In this document: positions 7,364-15,158 of the stretch, piece after piece
How positions within the stretch are numbered: the stretch's first letter is position 1
Layout of the letters: every line of letters begins with the position of its first letter
DNA from: an uncultured Bacteroidales bacterium
Lineage (GTDB): Bacteria; Bacteroidota; Bacteroidia; Bacteroidales; Bacteroidaceae
NCBI GenBank assembly: GCA_937914945.1
Contig: CALGJF010000075.1
Span: 1 to 20,069, forward strand
Direction of reading: 5' to 3'
DNA: 20,069 bases
Program-made: the position numbers and the translations under genes
The notes under the pieces: generated by a model
The model's database searches: none
What the model saw: the letters and a program-made list of their open reading frames with translations, nothing else
What the model was told of the DNA's origin: nothing

Positions 7364-8059
7364 TTAAATACCGTCGGTGGTCTCTTCAATAGCATCGCCC
7401 ATCTCCTCGATATATTCCGTTATCTCTTTGGGCTTGTCCTGTTCCATGCTCACTGCAGCCCAAGTGAGTCCGCCGGCAATGATTATTGTGGCCAATGCGA
7501 GGATGGCGGTGCGGTAGGGCAGGCGCATTACATGCTCGTTGAATACGAACAGCAGTGCGCAAATCGCAAGGAGGATAATTGTAATGGCATATGGTAAGAT
7601 AACTCCAAATATTGCAATTACGCATGCAAGAGGATAGTATATGATACATGCATATATAATGGGCTCAAAAACAAAATGTCCGAAAATGGGCATAAGTATC
7701 TGGTAGAATGTGTTGTCCATTATGTCGTGGTTCTCCTCAACACGTTGTTTGCCATTCCCATCTTCGTATACATCGTAGGGCTTGCCACCCCAATGTCCGA
7801 ATTTTCCCCAGTTGGCGATAGCCAATACGAGGCCGACAAAAAAGAGTGGGCCAAAGAAAACCGATGAGAAGATATTCCAATTGGCTTCGATGCCGAAACC
7901 TTCGCATGTGAACATCTCGTAGATGAAGAATATGCTGCTTGCGGTTATCAATCCTCCGCAGATGTAGCAGGCGAGTTTCATTTTTTCGTCGGACAGGTGA
8001 GGAACTTTATCCAACAGGTTCTTAAACCAATCTCTGATTTTTGCCAAAATGTTTTTCAT
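7364..8059 (-). CDS. Multi-span membrane protein of unknown function (231 aa)
   Basis: I do not recognise a family. Hydrophobic segments lie at about 28-50, 62-84, two or three between 120 and 175, and 184-204, so five or six membrane spans are likely. The first 27 residues are amphipathic and basic. A loop at about 85-116 is hydrophilic with many Gly, Asp and Glu residues, and the last 27 residues are strongly acidic (EQDKPKEITEYIEEMGDAIE). It starts 22 bases after the rel stop and shares its strand, so it may be the last gene of the parA operon, although a separate promoter is possible. Nothing in the sequence ties it to (p)ppGpp. No motif for transport or catalysis is obvious. It may be restricted to this lineage. 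Confidence 0.75.
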   Translation of the reverse strand: MKNILAKIRDWFKNLLDKVPHLSDEKMKLACYICGGLITASSIFFIYEMFTCEGFGIEANWNIFSSVFFGPLFFVGLVLAIANWGKFGHWGGKPYDVYEDGNGKQRVEENHDIMDNTFYQILMPIFGHFVFEPIIYACIIYYPLACVIAIFGVILPYAITIILLAICALLFVFNEHVMRLPYRTAILALATIIIAGGLTWAAVSMEQDKPKEITEYIEEMGDAIEETTDGI

Positions 8060-8081
8060 AGTATGTGGTATTTTATAGTTT

Positions 8082-10307
8082 CTATCCTATTCGTGCAATG
8101 GTTTTTATATGCTTCACCTTTTTAAGTGCGGTGCATAGCTCCTTTACATCATCGACATCGTGTACGTTGAGCCAGAATGTACCCTCGAATATGCCGTCGA
8201 AACATTCAAGGTGCAGTTTCTGTATGCTTGAATTCATCTGCTGTGTGATTGCGGTAATCTCGTTAAGTACACCAAGGTCGTCAATGCCCTTTATTTGAAT
8301 GGGTACAATGAAATTGAGTTTCTTGTGCGTCTCCCATTTTGCAGCCAATATGCGGTCGCCGTGGCTGCTTTTGAGTGTGTTGGCTACGGGGCAGTTGCGT
8401 TTGTGTATAACAATGTGTTTGTCCTCGTCGTAATATCCAAGCACATCGTCGCCCGGGATGGGGTGGCAGCAATCGGCTATTATGTAGCTGCTCTTTATAT
8501 TGTCGTCGGTGAGGCTGATAGGTTTTTTGCGGTCTATTTCGTTGAACACCTCGGCATTATCCTCCTCCTTTTTCTTATCCTTGCCAAATGAAAAGAGTGA
8601 TTGGAAACTGAACTTTTTGTTGCCCAGCAAGGCATCTTTGTCATCGTTGCCAAGTGTTATGCTGCCATCGCCTATGGCTGCAAGCAGTGAGTCTTTGTCT
8701 TTGAGTTCGTGCAGTTTCCATATCTTCTCGATATTATTGCTGTAATTGCTCAACCCCTCTTTTTCAAGGAATTTATTGAGGATTTCCTCACCGTCGCGCA
8801 TGAGCAGGCGTTGCTTGCGGCGCAGTGCTGCAAGTATCTTTGCGCGCGCTTTTGCTGTTGTTACAAACGACAGCCAGCTCTCTTCTACACGTGGTGCATT
8901 TGAGGTTATTATTTCCACTTGGTCGCCGCTTTGCAGTTGGTGGTTAAGTGGCACAAGTCGGTGGTTTACCTTTGCGCCTATGCAATGGTTACCCAAGAAG
9001 GTGTGTATGCTGTATGCAAGATCCAGAGCCGTGCAGTTTTGCGGCATGGTCTTTATATCTCCTTTGGGTGTAAATACAAAGATTTCCGTTGCATACAGAT
9101 TTAGTTTTATGGTGTCGAGGAAATCGAGCGCGTTGGGTTGCGGGTCGTCGAGAATCTCCTTTATGGTGTGTAACCAATTCTCGAGTTGTTCGTCGCCGCT
9201 GTCCTCACCCTGGCTCTTGTATTTCCAGTGTGCGGCAATTCCCTTTTCGGCCATTTCGTTCATTTTCTCACTGCGCACCTGTACCTCAATCCATTCGCCA
9301 CGTTTGCTCATGAAGGTAGCATGCAACGCTTTGTAACCGTTTGTGCGGGGCTTGTTTACCCAGTCACGCAAGCGGTCGGGGTGGGCGTTGTAAAGTTTTG
9401 TAAGGGCAATGTATATGTTGAAACATTCGTTGTTCTCGTCCTTTCCCTCGCGAGGAGTGAAGATGATGCGCACTGCCAATATGTCGTAAATATCTTCAAA
9501 GGCAACATGCTTTTTCTGCATCTTGTTCCAGATGGAGTAGGGCGATTTCACTCGGCCTATAATGCGGTATTTAAGCCCCATGGCATCGAGTTCACTGCAA
9601 ATGGGCGACGTGAACTCGCGGTAGAGGATGTCGCGGTCGCGCTGTGTCTTTTCAATCTTCTTTTCTATTTTTGCATACTCCTCGGGGTGCTCGTAACGGA
9701 AACTGAGGTTCTCGAGCTCAGTCTTTATCTTGCTCAATCCCAGGCGGTATGCTATGGGAGCATATATGTAGAGGGTCTCCCCTGCAATCTTGTACTGTTT
9801 GTTTATCGGCATGAATTCCAGCGTGCGCATATTGTGCAGGCGGTCGGCTATCTTTATGAGGATAACACGAATATCCTCGCTCATTGTGAGCAGCAGCTTC
9901 TTGAAATTCTCGGCCTGCTCCGATGCATGTGCGCCAAACACGCCGCCGGCAATCTTGGTGAGGCCGTTTACAATCTCGGCAATTTTGTCGCCAAAGAGAT
10001 TGCGTATATCCTCTACAGTGTAGTCGGTGTCCTCCACGACATCGTGCAACAACGCAGCGCAAATAGATGTGGAGCCCAATCCTATCTCCTTGCACACAAT
10101 GGTGGCAACCTCCAGCGGGTGCATGATGTAGGGCTCGCCACTATGCCTGCGCACTCCTTTGTGTGCTTGGCGGGCAAAGTTAAAGGCCTTTGTAATAAGC
10201 TCTACCTTCTTGCGGTGTTGCGATGCCAGGTAGATATCCAACAACTCCTTGAAAGCGTCGTTTACAGCCTTTTCTTCATCTATTATTTTGTTTTCGTCGC
10301 TGTTCAT
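8082..10307 (-). CDS. rel: RelA/SpoT homologue, likely bifunctional (p)ppGpp synthetase/hydrolase
   Basis: The enzyme makes and degrades the stringent-response alarmone (p)ppGpp. Its 741 residues have the full long-RSH layout. The HD hydrolase domain carries the metal-site H63 in IMHP, HD at 88-89, ED at 92-93 and KIADRLHNMRTL at 152-163, all intact. The synthetase domain has GRVKSPYSIW (251-260) and NGYKALH (323-329). The switch motif before it is RLRD (312-315), the basic RxKD class typical of bifunctional Rel enzymes and not the acidic ExDD of RelA. A TGS domain follows (about 407-468, FVFTPKGDIKTMP), then a Cys-rich conserved region with CCHPIPGDDVLGY, and a C-terminal ACT domain (about 664-741). 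It sits 7 bases after the mltD-like gene in the parA operon. Whether the genome holds a second RSH, as some Bacteroidales do, cannot be seen here. Confidence 0.95.
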   Translation of the reverse strand: MNSDENKIIDEEKAVNDAFKELLDIYLASQHRKKVELITKAFNFARQAHKGVRRHSGEPYIMHPLEVATIVCKEIGLGSTSICAALLHDVVEDTDYTVEDIRNLFGDKIAEIVNGLTKIAGGVFGAHASEQAENFKKLLLTMSEDIRVILIKIADRLHNMRTLEFMPINKQYKIAGETLYIYAPIAYRLGLSKIKTELENLSFRYEHPEEYAKIEKKIEKTQRDRDILYREFTSPICSELDAMGLKYRIIGRVKSPYSIWNKMQKKHVAFEDIYDILAVRIIFTPREGKDENNECFNIYIALTKLYNAHPDRLRDWVNKPRTNGYKALHATFMSKRGEWIEVQVRSEKMNEMAEKGIAAHWKYKSQGEDSGDEQLENWLHTIKEILDDPQPNALDFLDTIKLNLYATEIFVFTPKGDIKTMPQNCTALDLAYSIHTFLGNHCIGAKVNHRLVPLNHQLQSGDQVEIITSNAPRVEESWLSFVTTAKARAKILAALRRKQRLLMRDGEEILNKFLEKEGLSNYSNNIEKIWKLHELKDKDSLLAAIGDGSITLGNDDKDALLGNKKFSFQSLFSFGKDKKKEEDNAEVFNEIDRKKPISLTDDNIKSSYIIADCCHPIPGDDVLGYYDEDKHIVIHKRNCPVANTLKSSHGDRILAAKWETHKKLNFIVPIQIKGIDDLGVLNEITAITQQMNSSIQKLHLECFDGIFEGTFWLNVHDVDDVKELCTALKKVKHIKTIARIG

Positions 10308-10314
10308 CTTTATA

Positions 10315-11652
10315 TTAATAAATCTTCAAACGCTTGCCGGCTCTGATTTTAGTGTTGCGCATATTGTTCCACTTCATAATCTGCTTCACTGTTACGCGGT
10401 ATTTGCGGGCAATGCTGCCAAGAGTCTCGCCGTTGCGTATCTTGTGATATTTGAGAGTCCCGCGCCCATCGTCGTTGGCCTTTGCCTCTTTCAGCATCTT
10501 GGCTATGTTGCTGTTGGGGAAGAACTCCTCTTTGTTGTAGTTGTAAATGCTGTCCTCGTAGGTTATGAAACGGCTTATAGCGTCGTTGGTGAGGCGCACT
10601 ACATACCTTTCGGCCTCGCCCGGAACAATATCTTTGATATATTGCGGATTCAGCGCTCTTATATCCTCAATATTAATATCGCAATACTTTTCTATTTGTT
10701 TGAAGTGCAGATTCTTTCTTATGTGCAGGGTGTCTGTGCCAATGGGCAGTGCAGGCTCCATGGGGCATATTCCATGCTCCTCGTGGTAGGTCATTATGTA
10801 GTTTGCTGCGATGAGTGCAGGCAGGTAGCCGCGTGTTTCGCGTGGCAGATAGCGGTAAATTTCCCAGAAATCGGTTTTGCCGCCCGAGCGCAGAATGGCT
10901 TTCTTTACATTTCCCGGGCCGCAGTTGTATGCTGCAATGGCAAGATCCCAGCGGTTGAAAAAATTGTAAAGATCGCGCAGATAGTTAAGCCCGGCGTGTG
11001 TGGCTTTAAGGGGGTCGAAACGGTCGTCTATATAGTTGTTCGATTTCAGCCCATAGAGTTTTCCTGTTGCAAACATAAACTGCCACAAGCCCTTAGCGCC
11101 TGCACGCGAAACGGCTTTGGGGTTCAGTGCCGATTCTATTACAGGTAGATATTTAAGTTCGTGCGGCATGTTGTGCTTGTCTATTTCGGCTTCAATCATG
11201 GGCATGTAGAACTCGGCTATACCAAGCATGTACGATACGAGTGAGCGGTTGCGGGTGGCATAGCGGTCTATGCATTGGCGCACCATGCTGTTGTATGGCA
11301 TATCTATGATGGAGGGGATGTCGCGCAGGCGCTCGGCATATGCCGTATCGCTTGTCTTTATGAATTCCCATCCCTCGGTTTGGCAGTCGAGCGATTTAAG
11401 CAGATGGCGTGCTTGCCAGCCGCTCATGAGGCTGTCTATGTTGGCGGTCATTCCCTCGGGCAGTTCAAAAATAAGGCTGTCGCAACCGATGCTCTCTCCT
11501 TCAATCTCCAACGTGTCGGGGCTGGCGATTGCTCTGTCGAGTTGTGCGTTGTCGCTTATGCTGTCGCAGGGAGTGAAATTGTTCTCCTGTGCCTCAATTC
11601 CTGTGGCAAGGAGTAATAAAAGCGTGATTATGTATGTTGTCTGTTTTCGCAT
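10315..11652 (-). CDS. mltD: Membrane-associated lytic transglycosylase (MltD-like) with C-terminal LysM
   Basis: It cleaves the glycan strands of peptidoglycan, forming 1,6-anhydro-muropeptides, in the periplasm. Residues 1-21 form a signal peptide ending near IEAQ. The SLT domain spans about 150-290, with catalytic glutamate E173 in PVIESALNP, the GLWQFM motif (188-193), AYNCGPGNVKKA (241-252) and RETRGYLP (271-278). A single LysM domain at 401-445 (KIRNGETLGSIARKY, then a closing KRLKIY) binds peptidoglycan. MltD of Escherichia coli has two LysM units, so this form is shorter at the C-terminus. A Cys at residue 29 is not in a lipobox, so lipid anchoring is not supported. It lies 9 bases after DUF5683 and 7 bases before rel, in the same operon. 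Confidence 0.93.
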   Translation of the reverse strand: MRKQTTYIITLLLLLATGIEAQENNFTPCDSISDNAQLDRAIASPDTLEIEGESIGCDSLIFELPEGMTANIDSLMSGWQARHLLKSLDCQTEGWEFIKTSDTAYAERLRDIPSIIDMPYNSMVRQCIDRYATRNRSLVSYMLGIAEFYMPMIEAEIDKHNMPHELKYLPVIESALNPKAVSRAGAKGLWQFMFATGKLYGLKSNNYIDDRFDPLKATHAGLNYLRDLYNFFNRWDLAIAAYNCGPGNVKKAILRSGGKTDFWEIYRYLPRETRGYLPALIAANYIMTYHEEHGICPMEPALPIGTDTLHIRKNLHFKQIEKYCDINIEDIRALNPQYIKDIVPGEAERYVVRLTNDAISRFITYEDSIYNYNKEEFFPNSNIAKMLKEAKANDDGRGTLKYHKIRNGETLGSIARKYRVTVKQIMKWNNMRNTKIRAGKRLKIY

Positions 11653-11661
11653 TCTTGTTTG

Positions 11662-12405
11662 TTAAAAATTGATACTGCAGTTTACTCCATAGTACCCTTT
11701 GTCCATTCGCCCCAAATTGTTGTGGAACATTTCGGGCTCCACAGTGATGTTCAAATTCTCGCTTATGTCGAAACTTGCAAGTTGTGCATCGACATAGGCA
11801 TCTATTACCGACAGGGCATATACGCCGATGAAAGCAAATACGCTTAAATCGCGCCAACGGCGATAGCGGTCTTTTCTCTTTTTGAACAGCTCGGTAAGGT
11901 ACTCCTTGTTTTTCTCAAAATCGTACCCCGGGCGGAAAAAGTCTTTGTACGAGTCGCTGTTGGGGTCGCTGTCCATTATGTCGAGGTAGGCCTGGCGGTA
12001 GTCGCTATACATCTGGTTGTTCCAATTGTATGCATAGAGGCAACCTACAAACCCGCCATACACGATGGGTAGTTTCCAATACTTGCGGTTGTATATCTGT
12101 CCGCCACCCGGTATTACCACTGCAAGCCATGTGGCTTTTGTGGGGTTGGGCTTGAACGGTTTTACATTACCGGTCAGTTCGTTGTAGTTGCGTTTCATGG
12201 CCGCGCGGCTGCTGTCGGGCGACAGGCTCACATCGCTCCTGTAAAGGCTGTCTATTTTGGCCGAATCGGCGCGGAGGGTGTTCTCTATTATAGAGTCGCC
12301 AATCTGTGTGAATCTATCTTGAGCATTGCCGTCAAGTGTGCTCGTTAGGCAGAAAAACAAGCATAGCAGTGCGATGTGGCTGTATGTGAAGATGTTATTT
12401 TTCAC
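11662..12405 (-). CDS. DUF5683 domain protein, exported or membrane-bound
   Basis: This protein has 247 residues. An N-terminal signal peptide (hydrophobic about 10-25, ending near GNAQD) is followed by a short Ser/Asp-rich linker, then the DUF5683 domain with the typical PGGGQIYNRKYWKLPIVYGG (about 99-118). That motif sits in a hydrophobic hairpin and is followed by a charged region and another hydrophobic segment near 190-205. The family is abundant in Bacteroidota between parB and a lytic transglycosylase gene; its biochemical function is not known to me. Its place between chromosome partition and cell-wall genes hints at an envelope role. The stop of parB lies 4 bases before its start, so translation may be coupled. 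Confidence 0.88.
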   Translation of the reverse strand: MKNNIFTYSHIALLCLFFCLTSTLDGNAQDRFTQIGDSIIENTLRADSAKIDSLYRSDVSLSPDSSRAAMKRNYNELTGNVKPFKPNPTKATWLAVVIPGGGQIYNRKYWKLPIVYGGFVGCLYAYNWNNQMYSDYRQAYLDIMDSDPNSDSYKDFFRPGYDFEKNKEYLTELFKKRKDRYRRWRDLSVFAFIGVYALSVIDAYVDAQLASFDISENLNITVEPEMFHNNLGRMDKGYYGVNCSINF

Positions 12406-12409
12406 AGTG

Positions 12410-13291
12410 TTAATTGTTTAATTTGTCAAATATAGCAATAATTCTTTCAAGCTCCTGCTCGTTTTTGAACTTTATGCTAATTTTACCACTTCCCTTTGCC
12501 GAGCATGTAAGTTGCACGGGTGTCTGGAAAAAGTGGGTAAGCTGTTTCTTCAGCTGGTGAAATTCGGGGTGGGGCTGTTTTGCTGCGGCCTTTTTTGCCA
12601 CGGGGGCCTCGCTGCCCTCTTTCATCTTGCGTACAATATCCTCCACCTCGCGCACCGAGTAGCCGTTGGCCTCTATCTCATGGAACAGTTTAATTTGCTC
12701 TGCGGGGTTGTCAAGCGAAAGCAATGTGCGTGCATGCCCCATGTCGATGCGTTTTTCTTTAAGAGCCACCTGTATTGCAGCAGGCAGGCGCAGCAGGCGC
12801 AGGAAATTGGCAATGGTTGCACGCCCCTTGCCCACACGTTTGCTCAACTGTTCTTGCGAGAGGTTGTGCTGCTCAATCAACTGCTGGTATGCAAGGGCTA
12901 TTTCAAGTGCATTGAGGTCCTCGCGCTGAATGTTCTCGATGAGTGCCATCTCCATGGTGTCCTCGTCGTCGGCTTTCAGAATATATGCGGGGATGGTGGT
13001 TTTACCTGCAATCTGCGATGCACGGAAACGGCGCTCGCCTGCAATAATCTGGTATTTCTCCTTGCCCATCTTGCGCAGTGTGATGGGCTGTATTATACCA
13101 AGCTCCTTTATAGAATCGGCAAGTTCCTGCAAAGCCTCTTCGCTGAATTCGCGGCGTGGCTGGTTGGGGTTGGCCTCAATCTGGCTTATCTCAATCTCGC
13201 CAATCGATTGCGAGCCGGCTGTCTGCACGGTTTCGGTTGATATGAGGGCATCGAGGCCTCTTCCCAAGGTGAATTTCTTATTTGGTGCCAT
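12410..13291 (-). CDS. parB: Chromosome-partitioning protein ParB (CTP-dependent DNA clamp)
   Basis: ParB binds parS sites near the origin, loads as a CTP-dependent sliding clamp and works with ParA in chromosome segregation. The 293-residue protein shows an N-terminal ParA-interaction segment with GRGLDALI (10-17), the ParB/Srx CTPase domain with box I NPNQPRREF (41-49), GERRFRAS (85-92) and ENIQREDLNALE (119-130), a helix-turn-helix at about 145-166 (LSKRVGKGRATIANFLRLL), and a C-terminal dimerisation domain after an Ala/Lys linker (about 230-240). All motifs of a chromosomal ParB are present. It starts three bases after the parA stop. I found no convincing parS site in the window by eye. 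Confidence 0.96.
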   Translation of the reverse strand: MAPNKKFTLGRGLDALISTETVQTAGSQSIGEIEISQIEANPNQPRREFSEEALQELADSIKELGIIQPITLRKMGKEKYQIIAGERRFRASQIAGKTTIPAYILKADDEDTMEMALIENIQREDLNALEIALAYQQLIEQHNLSQEQLSKRVGKGRATIANFLRLLRLPAAIQVALKEKRIDMGHARTLLSLDNPAEQIKLFHEIEANGYSVREVEDIVRKMKEGSEAPVAKKAAAKQPHPEFHQLKKQLTHFFQTPVQLTCSAKGSGKISIKFKNEQELERIIAIFDKLNN

Positions 13292-13294
13292 TGC

Positions 13295-14062
13295 TTATTC
13301 GTTGTTTCTGTTAATTATTTCTTGTGCAAGCGCAAGATAGTTCTTTGCGCCGGTAGAGTCGGCATCGTACATTATAACGGGTATTCCCATGCTGGGTGCC
13401 TCGCCCAATCTAATGTTGCGCTGTATCACCGTGTTGAATACAAGCTCGCGGAAGTGTTTCTTCACCTCGTTATACACCTGGTTGCTCAAGCGCAGACGCG
13501 AATTGAACATAGTGAGCAGGAATCCTTCAATATCGAGCGATGGGTTGAGGTTCGATTTTATGATTTTAATGGTATTCAGCAATTTGCTGATGCCTTCGAG
13601 TGCAAAATACTCGCATTGCACGGGTATTATTACAGAATCGGCGGCAGTGAGTGAGTTCACGGTGATGAGGCCCAGCGAGGGTGAGCAGTCTATCAGAATA
13701 TAGTCGTATTTGTCCTTTATGGGCGCGAGTGCCTCACGCATAATTTTTTCGCGGTTGGGCATGTCGAGCATCTCAATCTCCGCGCCCACAAGGTCTATGT
13801 GCGAGGGGATGATGTCGAGCCCCTCTACACAGGTGTGGTGTATGCCGTCTGTTATTGCTGCCTTGTTTATGAGGCATTCATATATAGAACATTCAATCTC
13901 GCGTATATCAATGCCAAGGCCCGACGAGGCATTTGCCTGAGGGTCGGCATCTATTACCAGCACCTTCTTCTCGTATGTGGCGAGCGATGCTGCAAGGTTT
14001 ATGGCTGTGGTAGTCTTGCCCACACCACCTTTTTGGTTGGCAAGTGCAATTATTTTTCCCAT
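13295..14062 (-). CDS. parA: Chromosome-partitioning ATPase ParA (Soj-like)
   Basis: ParA dimerises with ATP on the nucleoid and moves ParB-parS complexes apart. The 255-residue protein begins with the deviant Walker A motif KGGVGKTTT (K11 as the signature lysine, K16 as the P-loop lysine), then Walker A' VIDADPQANAS and Walker B ILIDCSPSLGL. The absence of an N-terminal helix-turn-helix marks it as the chromosomal (Soj/ParA type Ib-like) form and not a large plasmid ParA. I chose the ATG at 14062; an in-frame ATG at 14149 would add 29 residues without resemblance to ParA and would leave almost no leader after the predicted promoter. It is the first gene of the minus-strand operon and is divergent from surE. 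Confidence 0.95.
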   Translation of the reverse strand: MGKIIALANQKGGVGKTTTAINLAASLATYEKKVLVIDADPQANASSGLGIDIREIECSIYECLINKAAITDGIHHTCVEGLDIIPSHIDLVGAEIEMLDMPNREKIMREALAPIKDKYDYILIDCSPSLGLITVNSLTAADSVIIPVQCEYFALEGISKLLNTIKIIKSNLNPSLDIEGFLLTMFNSRLRLSNQVYNEVKKHFRELVFNTVIQRNIRLGEAPSMGIPVIMYDADSTGAKNYLALAQEIINRNNE

Positions 14063-14158
14063 ATCTTTTTCGCTTTCAAGTGTTAATTCATTGGTAATCT
14101 GTGTGTCGGTTCCTTCTCGGCTTCTCCCGACAACCCCTTTTATACCCAATTTATTTTG

Positions 14159-14166
14159 CGAAGATA
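14159..14166 (-). promoter_or_regulatory. Possible -7 box of the parA operon
   Basis: Read on the minus strand this is TATCTTCG, seven of eight to TAnnTTTG and the same octamer as the surE -7 box on the other strand. Transcription would start about 90 bases before the parA ATG. No TTTG is visible at the usual -33 spacing. With a dependent -33, an activator or the nearby inverted repeat may matter. Confidence 0.45.
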
Positions 14167-14196
14167 CGAAAAAAACAGATAGCTTTTCAGTATTTG

Positions 14197-14214
14197 CTGT
14201 TTAGTTATAAACAG
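14197..14214. repeat. Inverted repeat upstream of the parA promoter
   Basis: CTGTTTA and TAAACAG are perfect 7-bp arms around a 4-base spacer. The site lies just upstream of the place where the parA -33 element should be, within the 304-base parA-surE gap. It could be an operator for either gene or a short hairpin; nothing in the sequence decides. Confidence 0.4.
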
Positions 14215-14316
14215 GTGGCAGCAAAAAATGTTAAAAAATATTATTTAAGTTCCTCAACGAACCAATCGGCATAAGTGTGCTATGGGTGGCAGTTTTTTTC
14301 ATTCCTTCATCGCTTG

Positions 14317-14347
14317 TTGTTTTTTGCTGCTTTTTTCAGTATCTTCG
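14317..14347 (+). promoter_or_regulatory. Candidate promoter of surE-lpxB
   Basis: TTG at 14317-14319 is followed after 20 bases by TATCTTCG at 14340-14347, seven of eight to TAnnTTTG. The predicted start is near 14354, leaving a leader of about 13 bases before the surE ATG at 14367. The short leader and spacing match the M23 peptidase promoter in this window. Confidence 0.6.
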
Positions 14348-14366
14348 CAGGCAAAATTACAGTACT

Positions 14367-15158
14367 ATGAGTAACAGACCTCTTATTTTAGTTTCAAACG
14401 ACGATGGCTATCTTGCAAAGGGTATAAACTGCCTGATACAAGTGTTGAGAGAATTTGGTGATGTTGTGGTGGTGGCTCCGCACACGGGGCGTTCGGGCAA
14501 GGGCTGCGCCATAACAAGCGAAACACCGGTAAAGGTGTGGGAGGTAAAGGCCGAGGAGGGTTTGGTGGTGTATGCCTGCACAGGTACCCCCTGCGACTGC
14601 ATTAAACTCGCCTGCCATGCCTATGTGCCCCGCACTCCTTCGCTCATAGTGGCAGGTATAAACCACGGCGATAATTCGGCTGTGAATGCTCACTATTCGG
14701 GTACCATGGGTGCGGTGATTGAGGGGTGCATGAAGGGTATTCCCTCCGTGGCCTTTTCGCTCTGCTCGCACGATGCAGATGCCGATTTTACAGCCACATA
14801 CCCATATATACGCCGTGTGGTGAGCGAGGTGTTGCAGCGCGGGCTTCCCACAGGCAGCTGCTTGAATGTGAATTTCCCCGACACTCCTTCGTTTGCGGGT
14901 GTCAAGGTGTGCCGTCAGGCGGTGGGCACTTGGGTGAACGAGTGGGAGGCTCACAACCATCCGCGTGGCGGTAAGTGGTGGTGGCTCACAGGTGAGTTTG
15001 AGAAGAATGATACCGATGAGGCTGCCGACAGGGTTGCGCTCGATAACAATTTTGTAACAATAACCCCCACAAGAATAGATTTTACCGATTACGCTCTGCT
15101 TGCCGATATGCAGGGGTGGGGCGCTATTTTTGAACCGCTTGAAAAAGAAGGCTTATGA
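14367..15158 (+). CDS. surE: 5'/3'-nucleotidase SurE
   Basis: SurE removes phosphate from nucleoside monophosphates in a metal-dependent reaction and is linked to stationary-phase survival. The 263-residue protein carries the family motifs in order: LVSNDDG with D12 and D13 as metal ligands, GRSGKGCAIT with S43, GTPCDCIKLA (73-82), and GINHGDNSA with N99, followed by HYSGTMGAVIEG. All four metal-binding residues are present. The ATG at 14367 begins the canonical N-terminus; an in-frame ATG at 14277 would add 30 hydrophobic residues upstream of it and place the predicted promoter inside the gene. The end overlaps lpxB by four bases (ATGA), which suggests translational coupling. Confidence 0.95.
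   Translation: MSNRPLILVSNDDGYLAKGINCLIQVLREFGDVVVVAPHTGRSGKGCAITSETPVKVWEVKAEEGLVVYACTGTPCDCIKLACHAYVPRTPSLIVAGINHGDNSAVNAHYSGTMGAVIEGCMKGIPSVAFSLCSHDADADFTATYPYIRRVVSEVLQRGLPTGSCLNVNFPDTPSFAGVKVCRQAVGTWVNEWEAHNHPRGGKWWWLTGEFEKNDTDEAADRVALDNNFVTITPTRIDFTDYALLADMQGWGAIFEPLEKEGL

Noticed and set aside
9186..10346. Long plus-strand open frame (386 codons) opposite rel
   Set aside because: Antisense to the HD and synthetase domains of rel; no motif, no plausible promoter, composition typical of a shadow frame.
10834..10849. Possible parS site (TGTTTCGCGTGGCAGA) inside the mltD-like gene
   Set aside because: Only 12 of 16 positions fit the known consensus TGTTTCACGTGAAACA, the palindrome symmetry is lost, and it lies in conserved coding sequence.
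14063..14149. 29-residue N-terminal extension of ParA
   Set aside because: The added residues do not resemble ParA, and the Soj-type proteins start at MGKIIA. The extension would leave almost no leader after the predicted promoter.
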